DNA of 64,000 nucleotides from Cyanidiococcus yangmingshanensis (lineage: Eukaryota > Rhodophyta > Bangiophyceae > Cyanidiales > Cyanidiaceae). Both the position numbers and the translations under genes were made by a program. Below are positions 1 through 8,559 of the stretch, piece after piece. The stretch is taken from contig VWRR01000008.1 in NCBI GenBank assembly GCA_013995675.1, forward strand, positions 62,001-126,000, read 5' to 3'. The notes below the pieces were generated by a model. It did not search any database. It was not told where the DNA came from and saw nothing but the letters and a program-made list of their open reading frames with translations. Each line of letters starts with the position of its first letter. Within the stretch, counting starts at the first letter, position 1.

Positions 1-434
1 TCTGCCTGACAACGGTTGGTGCGAATACCGCAGAACTGGCATCTTTATGGACGCCAGCGATGGTTCTGGTGCCTACCCATCGCCTGGACGTCATGCGTGC
101 ATGGGATGGTCTGCTCGGCATCCTTTGTCGTCTGCCGATACTCGGCACGTGGATCACCATCGCGACCAACAAACTCATCCTGTGGCTTTACGCTACACGC
201 CGATGGGGATACCTTGCTTTACCGAACCGGTGGGCTGGTAACCAAGAACTCTTGCCAGAACGAGTTGGTTGCTTGGACGCAAGACAACTCGCTGCGGAGG
301 CGCTCTCGCTGACCCTAGACGAGGAAAAATGCAATGCTATGCGACGCTTGCTACAGTATTACGCTCGGCCGAGCGGAGCGGTGCGCCGGCTCGCAGTGCT
401 CGTCCAGCAAGCGCTCCGATCACAAGCCGTCTAA
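1..434 (+). CDS. LpxB-like glycosyltransferase (GT19 family, cyanobacterial type), C-terminal part
   Basis: The reading frame is open from the left edge of the window to a TAA at 432-434, giving about 143 C-terminal residues. The stretch begins with TTVGANTAELASL, then VLVPTHRLDVMRAWDGL, a hydrophobic segment, and YLALPNRWAGNQELLPE. These resemble the C-terminal half of the cyanobacterial lipid-A-disaccharide-synthase-like proteins, where a GANTAEL nucleotide-sugar-site motif and a LPNxWAGxExVPE motif close the GT-B fold. Family members make or modify glycolipids. In a red alga a plastid, cyanobacteria-derived role is likely, but that is inference. The start lies outside the window and the substrate cannot be read from this piece. 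Confidence 0.65.
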   Translation, partial: CLTTVGANTAELASLWTPAMVLVPTHRLDVMRAWDGLLGILCRLPILGTWITIATNKLILWLYATRRWGYLALPNRWAGNQELLPERVGCLDARQLAAEALSLTLDEEKCNAMRRLLQYYARPSGAVRRLAVLVQQALRSQAV

Positions 435-933
435 CAGAGGATGGGTCGAATCGCCTAGGGTTTTCGGGTATCAGCATCACCTCCGGTCTGAAATAGGACG
501 TCACACGGTGTCTTTAAACGAGACGAGATGACTGGACAAGGGCATCCACGATGGCGTCCAAGGCGCGTACAGTGCTCACGTGGTAGACGGGCGAACAGCA
601 AGGACCATTCTGTCTTTTGCGCACAACAGACCGCAGAGACGCATCCAGTGCAGCCAATCACGCTCTGCGGCGTGATGTTCGTCAAAGGCCTATGGCGCGC
701 TTCGCTTTGGGCGAACAGAAAGAAAGGCGCCGGCCTGCTTGAGCGCGTTACCAGACCGGGCCCCCTACCGACCTCCAGCCAATTAACGACAAGGCGTTCT
801 CCTCGTTCACCAATCCTGAACGGGAAAGCGGCAACAACTCGCAACTACGAGATGGAACATGACGCTCAGAGACGCTGCTCGAAGCGCCGGCGCGGCCCCA
901 GAACAGTCGTTAGCAGTGCCCAGCCGTGGCCAT
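435..933. other. intergenic stretch
   Basis: About 500 bases between the LpxB-like gene end and the selenoprotein-K-like gene end (tail to tail). Short open frames exist on both strands but none has recognisable family motifs. Nothing else seen. Confidence 0.4.
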
Positions 934-1245
934 TCAACCACAGCAACCACCACTTGCACAGCTCGGTGACGGGTTCGACCGCCTCAGGTCTCCCATCGTT
1001 CGAATCCTCGGCGTTGCTTGCGGTTTCGAGCGTGGTGTCTGCCTGCCAGGGGAGCGGCCCGAGGCGCCCGAAGACGAACCCGCACCCGAACGCTTTCTAG
1101 CCGACCAGTTTGGTTGAAAAAGCGACAGCCAAAACGCCACAGCAAGCGCGTACAACCACTGCACGAGTTTTACTGTAGCACTGATAGGGTGTGCCAGTAT
1201 TGAGCGCCAACCTCGAACGACTCGACCGTCTCGACGAACATACAT
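934..1245 (-). CDS. selenoprotein K (SelK/SelG) homologue, cysteine form
   Basis: A 103-residue protein starting with ATG at 1245. It opens MYVRRDGRVV, like the MVYxxxGQVL start of SelK, has one transmembrane helix (about residues 25-42), then a Gly/Ser/Arg/Pro-rich tail, and ends NPSPSCASGGCCG. Animal SelK ends in a GGUG motif; here the selenocysteine position is a cysteine. SelK is a small single-pass ER membrane protein linked to ER-associated degradation and palmitoylation complexes. The family call rests on layout and the two end motifs rather than long alignment, so it is moderate. An upstream in-frame ATG at 1380 would add 45 residues that SelK proteins lack. Confidence 0.55.
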   Translation of the reverse strand: MYVRRDGRVVRGWRSILAHPISATVKLVQWLYALAVAFWLSLFQPNWSARKRSGAGSSSGASGRSPGRQTPRSKPQATPRIRTMGDLRRSNPSPSCASGGCCG

Positions 1246-2041
1246 GAGGTATTCAGCGGAGGAGTTCGTCTCGGTGTCCGCAGCGCCAACCGAAACGCGT
1301 GTAGCGCTACGAGCCGCAACGGATGGCCGCCTCCCGATCGTCACATGCATGGCGTGACGCCACGGCTGGCATCGTGTCACGCATGGCGGCCGTTGATCGA
1401 CGCCGCAGGCGCGCTAGACAGCACACGACACCGCAGCTGGGTGCATATCGTTCCTCGACGGATCGAAAGGTCCCGAGTCCGACACTGCGCGCGATGCCTC
1501 TCTCGGAACGGCCACGACTGAAACGCTATGCGGGACAATATCCGCCAGATCGATACCCAACGACCGCGAGTGACAGCGAAAGACACATGACGTGCCACCG
1601 ACGCCCCATAGAGGACGCGCCAGCCCTATCAGATACGCCACTGCGTGTGCGCGCAACGCCGCCTTGTCCGACGCCAAAGCACCCGTCCACACCCTAGTGG
1701 TGTCGGGGAGGGCGACTCCAGTCCCCGGATCGCATTCCGTGCCAAGTGCGTGGGAACACACATGGCATGATCACCACCCAAACGGGTATTGGAGACACGA
1801 CGACCCATATCGCCAGGCGACCCGCGTTGGCGCGCATGGCGTCGTGACCCACCCGCCCCTCGATCCGCCAACGGAGCGAGCATCTCGTCCGTCGTCGTCG
1901 TCGTCGTCGTCGGTTCCAGCGCTCGACGTCGTCGACGGCGGTGGCGACGGCGGCGGTGCTGCTCGGGGACGCACGCGCCTGCGCGACCACTTGCTACTGC
2001 GTGATTTTCGTTGTGCGTGCGTGCACGCTTGTGAACGAGAC
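1246..2041. repeat. GC-rich intergenic region with a (GTC)n microsatellite
   Basis: This 800-base stretch separates two divergent genes (SelK-like on minus, rps1 on plus). It contains seven GTC units in a row at about 1890-1911 and related CGG/GCG-rich sequence to 1975. Long open frames run across it on both strands, which GC-rich sequence gives by chance. It probably holds both promoters; no clear TATA element stands out. Confidence 0.45.
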
Positions 2042-3416
2042 ATGTGGGTGTTTTTGCAAAGTCCCCCGTTGCGTAGTCATAGCGACTTGGTGGCACTTTC
2101 GTCTCGTTCGGTAACATTCCGCTCACTGCAACTAGCGCGGAGCCGACGGCATGTTCGTGCTGGCCCAGCGGCCTCGCTGGTCGCGGCCGATGTGCGTTCC
2201 ACCTCGGCGGGTGGTGCCGCAGCGAACAGCGAGAAAGGCGGCGAGTCCACACCAGTGAATAAAGAAAGACGAGGTTCATCTCGATTTGATCGAATGCGCG
2301 CAAAGTTTGGTCTTGATGACACGGTGCGTGGGGCAGAGCCTGCGTATGCGGAGCTCGACCGAGCGGTGCAAGACCTGGACTATAAGTATGAGCTTAATAT
2401 GATCATTCCCGGAAAGGTTGTGCACTTTGAGCCGCGTGGGGCGCTCGTTGACGTCGGTGCCAAGACGGCGGCGTTTCTCCCGTTGAGTGAGATGGCGATG
2501 GAACGCATCAGCTCGCCGGAGGAGGTGCTCAAAATTGGCGAAGAACGCGAGTTCCAGATCATTGCCACCGAGGATACGGAGGGTCAGCTACGGGTATCCA
2601 TCAAGCGGATTGAGTATACTCGCGCTTGGGAACAGATGCAGCGGGCGCTGGCAGAGGATGCTATCGTCCAGTCAGAGGTTGTGGCCGTGAACCGCGGTGG
2701 TGCGAGCATCAAGATCGGGTGCTTGCGCGGCTTTTTGCCCGCCTCCCATATCGTGCTCATGCCCAACTTTATTCCAGGTCTACCATCGGATCCCCGTCTG
2801 GAAGGACTTGATCGGGAAAGAGCTTTCGGTGAAGTTGTTGGAAGTTGACGTGGAGAAGAGCCGCCTGGTTGCTTCGCATCGACGAGCGCTCGCCGAAAAG
2901 AGTCTTATGAACGTGGAGACGGGCACGATCCTCGAGGGTACCGTTCGAGGAATCAAGCCCTACGGTGTATTCATCGAGTCTGGTGGTGTCTCTGGGTTGT
3001 TGCATATCAGCCAAATTTCCCATGAGCACGTCGAAGATCTCACCACCGTCTTTACACTGGGCGACAAGGTGAAGGCGCTGGTCGTTTCTCAGGATCGCGA
3101 AAAAGGCCGCGTATCGCTGTCAACCAAGGTCCTCGAGCCAGAACCAGGCGATATGCTACGTTCGCCACAACTCGTCTACGAGCGCGCTGCGGAGATGGCC
3201 GAGCGTTACCGCGAACGCATTGCGGAAGAGGAACGCGCTCGGGCGGAGTATGCAAGCGATATCGTGGCAGGGCTGGACGTCGCCTCGCTCGGCGTTGGCG
3301 CCGATGTGAACGGTAAGACGGACCTCGGCTCCCTCCGAGAAAGCGCTGGAAAGGACAGCGAGAAATCTTCACCACTTGTAATCCTGGCAACAACCTTGTC
3401 AGTGATGAGCGCGTGA
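2042..3416 (+). CDS. rps1: plastid 30S ribosomal protein S1
   Basis: The product carries three S1 RNA-binding repeats in the cyanobacterial/plastid order. Repeat 1 starts near IIPGKVVHFEPRGALVDVG, repeat 2 ends in KLLEVDVEKSRLVASHRRAL, and repeat 3 contains GTVRGIKPYGVFIESGG and SGLLHISQISHEH, followed by LSTKVLEPEPGDML, a cyanobacterial signature. An N-terminal leader of about 70 Ser/Arg/Ala-rich residues from the ATG at 2042 fits a transit peptide. S1 helps recruit mRNA to the small subunit. The frame moves by +1 between about 2735 and 2825, inside repeat 2; before it the frame reads GCLRGFLPASHI, after it DLIGKELSVKLLEVD. The span is 3n+1 bases, about 457 residues once the shift is allowed for. 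Confidence 0.85.
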
Positions 3417-3463
3417 TTTGGCTCTCGCGCGACAATAGATCCGTACCGAGCGTTGCGGTGGCG

Positions 3464-4183
3464 CTAATGGGCGTCCGCTGGACCAAAGTCGAAACGACAC
3501 GGTTGCGGATTCGCTGTCTGCGCCAGACCTGGCTCTAACGTAAACTCTGCTAAACCGGCAAAACTTGCTCTATCCATGGCGCAGAACATAGATAACAGCT
3601 GGGGCACGCGCTCTAGTCGGAATATCTCTGCGTAAATACAGTGTCGGATAAGGAGAACGTCTCGCACCTCAGCGCCGTGACGTGACACCCATTGTGGCTC
3701 AAACAGCGGACCTAAATCCCTCTCGAAGCGCTCGGCCAATTCCAGACGAGCGCGTCGTCGGTCACGTGCGAAAATCAGACGGAGCCGCACCATCAAGTGG
3801 TGCAGCGCTGACACGGCTCGAGGCATGTCGGTTCCCTGGACACCAAATCCCTGTCGAACAACCTGGAGCGTCCGACGCTCGTCCCGACTCAGAATAGGAT
3901 AGAGCACGCGATAGGTTCCCAGCGCCCAGGAAGCCAGACGCACATGCGTTCGGGTACGCTCATCCAACAGAGTTTCCATCGCTGGCTCCTCGAGCGGCAC
4001 CTCCGGTGGCGTTGATGAACGCTCGCGCCATATTCGCTCCAAATGATAGCGATAGCAGCTACCCGCCGTTGTCTCAATTTGTTTCCCAAGCTCATTCAGA
4101 TCAGTAGCGGTTGCTGAGCGTAGCTCAGGTTGCTGTACCAGAGGAAGCGCTCGCAAATAAACAAAACGAAACAGACTGTTCAT
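3464..4183 (-). CDS. L-2-amino-thiazoline-4-carboxylic acid (ATC) hydrolase-like protein
   Basis: A 239-residue protein from an ATG at 4183, with its 3' end 47 bases from that of rps1. The C-terminal third fits the bacterial ATC hydrolase-like family: a Cys-Xaa-Tyr segment (RHCIYAEIF), a second cysteine with aspartate (LLSMFCAMDRASFAGL), and a final CRFDF. These positions match the spaced cysteines and CxFxF ending typical of that family. ATC hydrolase opens the thiazoline ring on the bacterial route from DL-ATC to cysteine, but many homologues are uncharacterised. No signal peptide or membrane segment is evident. The family is mainly bacterial, so transfer is possible; that is inference. Confidence 0.6.
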   Translation of the reverse strand: MNSLFRFVYLRALPLVQQPELRSATATDLNELGKQIETTAGSCYRYHLERIWRERSSTPPEVPLEEPAMETLLDERTRTHVRLASWALGTYRVLYPILSRDERRTLQVVRQGFGVQGTDMPRAVSALHHLMVRLRLIFARDRRRARLELAERFERDLGPLFEPQWVSRHGAEVRDVLLIRHCIYAEIFRLERVPQLLSMFCAMDRASFAGLAEFTLEPGLAQTANPQPCRFDFGPADAH

Positions 4184-5124
4184 GGATCATACGTTGCTTC
4201 CCAAAAGTACCCAATTTCGGTCCTAGAAACAAAAACCAAAAGCCTTGTTTACGTCCTTGTGACACTTGGTGGTGCCGGCGTCGGTGAATGGGTTGTAAGC
4301 CAGGGTCGCTTCGCCCGCGACCACAGCCGTGCGAACGAACCCTCGAACGAGCCGCAACGCGAGTCCTATCGTCCGTATCGAACCACGAGTTCCATGCTCA
4401 GTCCAGACAGCGTCTCACAACGTCGATGGGGATGGTCCAAGCAACCAAAATCGATGATGTCACGCTTGCCGTACGAAGAAGCGCTCGACGGCACACCGTT
4501 TTCCGCAACCAAGACTGCACGTGCGGCACTCTGAGACGACAAGAACGTGTCAGCACAATCCAAGACTTGTCCAGAAGCTGGAGTGTTGGTTTCGATACCC
4601 TCGACAGGTACACTCAAGATCTGTTGCCGTGAACACCGAAAACGTCAACGATGCAGTCACCTGGTCGCTACGGTTGCCCACTTCGAGACCGAAAAGCTTC
4701 CTCGTCTCTAGTCCGTGACAACAGGCTCCGTTCTCGAAACGAGCGTTACGTAAAGGCGAACGGCCAGCGCGCTCTATGGAGACCCGTATACCGCGTTTGT
4801 ACTGTGCGGACGCCTGCACATACTCGTTTCTGACAGAAGAACAACTGCTGCAAACGTAACTTGTGACGACTGCGGTTCCTTTTCTAGTCTGAACGCCCAC
4901 AGGTACGTTTGTTGTAAGCGTTGGTTGATCGACTTTACGTGGCACTGACAGGACGCCTGTTGCCTCATCGGCAACCGTCTCTGGTGGCTGGGGTAGACGA
5001 CGCTGATGAACACGGCGGCGCAAGTGCTGTTTAGCTGTGACTTTGCACGCTTCTTTGCTTGACAAGGATCTGGTGTAAGCGACAATTTCGCACTCGGCTG
5101 GACAGGCCAAACTGTTGTTTCAGA
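4184..5124. other. intergenic stretch
   Basis: About 940 bases between the divergent ATC-hydrolase-like and KAR5-like genes. A 186-codon open frame on the minus strand (4550-5110) has no family motif, no fitting neighbour and no convincing start. Probably a double promoter region; nothing specific seen. Confidence 0.4.
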
Positions 5125-6063
5125 ATGCTGGACCTGTTCATTAGGCCACGCTGCCTTCGAGGTTCTGGTGCCCGTCGGAAGCAGTCCATCTGCCGATGGG
5201 TGTGGCTTTTGACGCTCTCAATGGTCACTTTAGTGAAACCTGTCGTTGCGATAACGACGAACGACCCGATCGTCGGTGCTGGCCAGGTTGCCCAGGCAGG
5301 AGCGAAGCGACTGGAACAGCTCGCTTTCAAAGCGAGCGGCTCGATGCACCCGTGTTGGACGCGGCTGTACGAGCAGTTCGCTTACAGCACTGACGCTGAG
5401 CACGGGTGTCGAGGCGGGGTCGAGCGCCCCGCGATGCTCATGCTCACTTGCCATTTGTCGAGCTCAGGGCGTTTATCCAACGCCTCCGAGGCGTTGAGAG
5501 GACTTTATCAGGACTTTATCAAGATTCCAAGCTTGCTGAATACAACTACAACGGATGTGGGGACAAGGAACGAGCCGAGCGGGGTCGACTCTGCTCCAAC
5601 ATCGACCAACGAGCACTTTGACTTTGATGTCTTCGGGATTGCATCAGCGTTGAGTCCTCACGAATTCCAGCTCTACTCGCTTTTCTTCGCGCACTGTGCA
5701 TCAATATGCTATTTTCTGTTGGCATATCGACACACTGCTCAGGTGAAGGAAGCGGTTCAACAGATGCAGGTGGACGCCTCTGCGGCAATGCAGGCGATGC
5801 AACGGGTCCTCGAGCGACAACCGCAACGGAACCCGCTCCGAGAGCTGCTTGGTTGGCCACTGCTACTCGCACTCGTGCTAGGATGGTTACTGCAGTTACG
5901 TTTCGGACGTTTTGTTCTGATTGGTACAATTGGCGTCTATGCAGCCGGAGGTTGGGTTGCTATTGCGGGCATGCCGGTCCCGTGGGCACTCGTACGTGTC
6001 CTGTACTGGCTGCGCGATCGCTTCGATCGACCGGTGATGCTCCTTCACGACCCTGTCATGTAG
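5125..6063 (+). CDS. KAR5/GEX1/Brambleberry-type nuclear fusion protein
   Basis: A 312-residue secretory membrane protein. The ATG at 5125 gives an N-terminal signal segment (WVWLLTLSMVTLVKPVVA), better than the upstream in-frame TTG at 5059. Residues ~70-120 hold the cysteine signature of the family: PCWTRLYEQF, then HGCRGGVERPAMLMLTCHLSSSGR, the place where KAR5-like proteins read C-W...L...C...LA...TNC. Near the C-terminus two or three membrane helices lie in tandem (about residues 240-300). KAR5 proteins act in the ER/nuclear envelope during fusion of gamete nuclei. The spacing of cysteines, signal and distal membrane helices agree; overall identity with known members would be low. Confidence 0.6.
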   Translation: MLDLFIRPRCLRGSGARRKQSICRWVWLLTLSMVTLVKPVVAITTNDPIVGAGQVAQAGAKRLEQLAFKASGSMHPCWTRLYEQFAYSTDAEHGCRGGVERPAMLMLTCHLSSSGRLSNASEALRGLYQDFIKIPSLLNTTTTDVGTRNEPSGVDSAPTSTNEHFDFDVFGIASALSPHEFQLYSLFFAHCASICYFLLAYRHTAQVKEAVQQMQVDASAAMQAMQRVLERQPQRNPLRELLGWPLLLALVLGWLLQLRFGRFVLIGTIGVYAAGGWVAIAGMPVPWALVRVLYWLRDRFDRPVMLLHDPVM

Positions 6064-7171
6064 GCGGCCGCGAAAGCACTCCAGAGACGGCTTGAATATC
6101 CCAGGGATGCGGTTGATCGTCACGTCCTGTTTGGTGGACGGGACTGGCTATTCGGAACGTAACGCGAGCGGGCCGATAATGAGAGAAACTTTACAAACTC
6201 GGTCCATGTGCCTCTGAACTCTGTGGTCTAGCGCTTCAGGACTATTTATGAAGAAAGGCTCGAATTCGGAAACTTGTTAGCACTTGGTCGGTGGTGATTC
6301 ACTGCAACAGGATCCAGACACGACCAACCGAGTGCGTTGCAGTCCAGATTAAGAGGTACGGTGAAGCGAAAGCACCGGTACGACGACCGTTTCGGCCGAA
6401 GGCAGCCTGGAGACTCGACGAATCAGACTCGATCATGGAAGGAGGCGAACTGCAAAAAAGATGCAGTTGTCGAACTCGTCTCCGGAGCCATGACGACCCA
6501 ATCAAAGTGATCGGTTTCTGCTGCGATATGGACGCGTTTGCGTGGCGCTGAGTCTCTCTCTGCGACCCATCAAAGCAAATCATTGCTGCTTCGCACACCG
6601 TTCCAGCGGCATACTAGACCCATGCTGCCATAAATCTCTTTCCTGAACGCCGTACTTGGGGTGAGAGGGAGTGCGCGCCCATCGGAGACTTTCCCTGACG
6701 TTGCTCAAGACACGCGCACGAGCACGTTATCGTGTAGAGACGCTGCGCTGTTACTGATTCCATGCGGAGAGCCAGGTCGCCCAAACGCCTCTATCCATGA
6801 GAGCAAACGCGTTATCGGTCACTGTCGCCGGCGAGCGACTTGTGCTTGCAGAAATGGCGTTTCTCGGTCGAACGACCATGAGGGCGTCGTCGTCGTCCAG
6901 TCAGGAGTGCCGATCACACCAACCTGACGAGGTCACGTCTCCATCGCGAGGCAAATTATTCTGGGGAACGATCATGGCAAGCACTGTCGCGCTTCATCAA
7001 GGATCCGATATGTCGCTTCCTGGGCGGCGAGCCCTACCGACCGCGAACCCTGCATTGTGCTGGCATGACTCAGGTCACCTGACAGACGCTCAATACACAG
7101 AGGAAGAATGACGAAAAGCATGAGCGACACAGAGACGCGGGTCAGTATCACCAGTGCTACCTCGTTTGCAT
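6064..7171. other. intergenic stretch
   Basis: About 1.1 kb between the convergent KAR5-like and NAB2-like genes. All open frames are under 105 codons and show no family motif. No tRNA-like arms or repeats noticed. Confidence 0.4.
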
Positions 7172-8559
7172 TCAGGTTTCCAACACAGACATTGGGGTTT
7201 GCTCGGCGTACATGTCGGTGTCGCTGGTTGGGCTCGCTACCGGCTCCGTACCAGGGGTTGGCGGACCACCACCATCGTCGTGTGCTGCCTCAGACTCCTG
7301 CGCCGGATGAGCAAACGTACAACCAGGTCGACTACATGACCATCCGTGACGACACGGTGGGGCGTGGCTGAAAGCGCACGCTCCAAGTGCCTTTTTTCTG
7401 CACTCTTTTCCGAAACGACAAGCCACGAGCGGATGTGCAAAGGGACAGGAGCGGTCCTTGCGACGCCGCTCACAAGCGTACCCGTATTTGCATGGAATCG
7501 GAATGCCACTCTGCGGAGGCAATCCCATCATTGTCCGCATGAGCGCCATTCCAGCGGGTGCGCCTGCTCGTCCAACCGGATGAATATACCGACAGCGTTC
7601 GCCTGCTCGACAATGAGGGAAAAAGCGGCACAGTTCGGTGGGGTGATAAAACTTGCAGGAGTTTCCATGACGACAGTTTGGCCAGAACTGGCATCTTTGA
7701 GGCAAATCCGCGGACGCATTCGAGGTAGTCGCCTCGTTGGCCGAGTCTGCGCCTGCGTCCGTCGCCTCATGTTCCCGACTGACTGGATTCTCAGATGCGG
7801 TGCTTGCAGGCGTCGAGCCTAATGTAGCCGACTCCACGCTCGGATGTTCTTCCGAACTCTCCGCTTCCGTTCGTTGTCGCTTCGATGCCATATCAGGGAC
7901 ATTCAACGATCTCCCTGTCTTGGAGTTTTTCAACGGGGTGCGTTTTGACGATGTTCTCTCCCGAGACTTGAGTTCCTCCTCACTACTTTCCTGCTCTTGT
8001 TGAGCAGAACTAGACTGGCGCGTCTCTGCAGGCTGCGCTCGCCGGCTCGGGTTGGAGCTCTTCGAAAGCGGTTGTCCGCGGTGGCGCTGTCCGGCTTGAC
8101 GCACTCCCGCTCGCTCGAGTGCCTGAGGTTGCCACCTTTGCGTCGCCTGAACGTTTGACTTCCTCGGCACCCGACCTTGAACTCTGTACAGAGCGCCCCA
8201 GCTCTCTTTGTGAGTGCTCGTCGAAGGCTGTCAGTCTCGAGCGGGTCTGGCGTGTCAGCGTCGGCGTCCCGCAGACGTCCCAGGCGCGACCAAACCCAAC
8301 GCGCAATCTCATCACCCAAGTTGCCCTTTTCTTCCGCTAACAAAGAATTGAGTTCGTGTGCAACAAAGTCACGGCTCCGACGGTTATCCAGCATCGCTAG
8401 GATGTAGTCCGGAAGCATCTCCTCGGCGGGGTGTGGACCAGGTCCAAGCACTTCCCGTAAGCGTTTCTGTAGTGCTTCATGGACGAGAGCACGTTCTTCC
8501 TCGTTTAGTTTTCTAGCGACAGGCGCCCCTTCCCTCGATTCAGAGAGGGTCAGGAGCAT
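7172..8559 (-). CDS. NAB2/ZC3H14-type poly(A) RNA-binding CCCH zinc-finger protein
   Basis: Two overlapping minus-strand frames form one protein. The N-terminal frame (ATG at 8559) holds a PWI-like domain: LPDYILAMLDNRRSRDFVAHEL, then LGDEIARWVWSRL, as in NAB2/ZC3H14. The C-terminal frame has a Ser/Glu-rich linker and five CCCH fingers, the first two spaced C-X5-C-X5-C-X3-H (CQFWPNCRHGNSCKFYH, CRFFPHCRAGERCRYIH), the last CRHGWSCSRPGCTFAH. Such proteins bind poly(A) in the nucleus and control tail length and mRNA export. The frame changes by -1 (or +2) between about 8170 and 7930, inside disordered sequence, so the point cannot be fixed; a short intron is possible there, though no strong splice consensus stands out. 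Confidence 0.7.

Noticed and set aside
998-1010. GTTCGAATCC, a tRNA B-box-like word
   Set aside because: No pairing T stem, acceptor or anticodon arm around it, and it lies in the SelK-like coding region.
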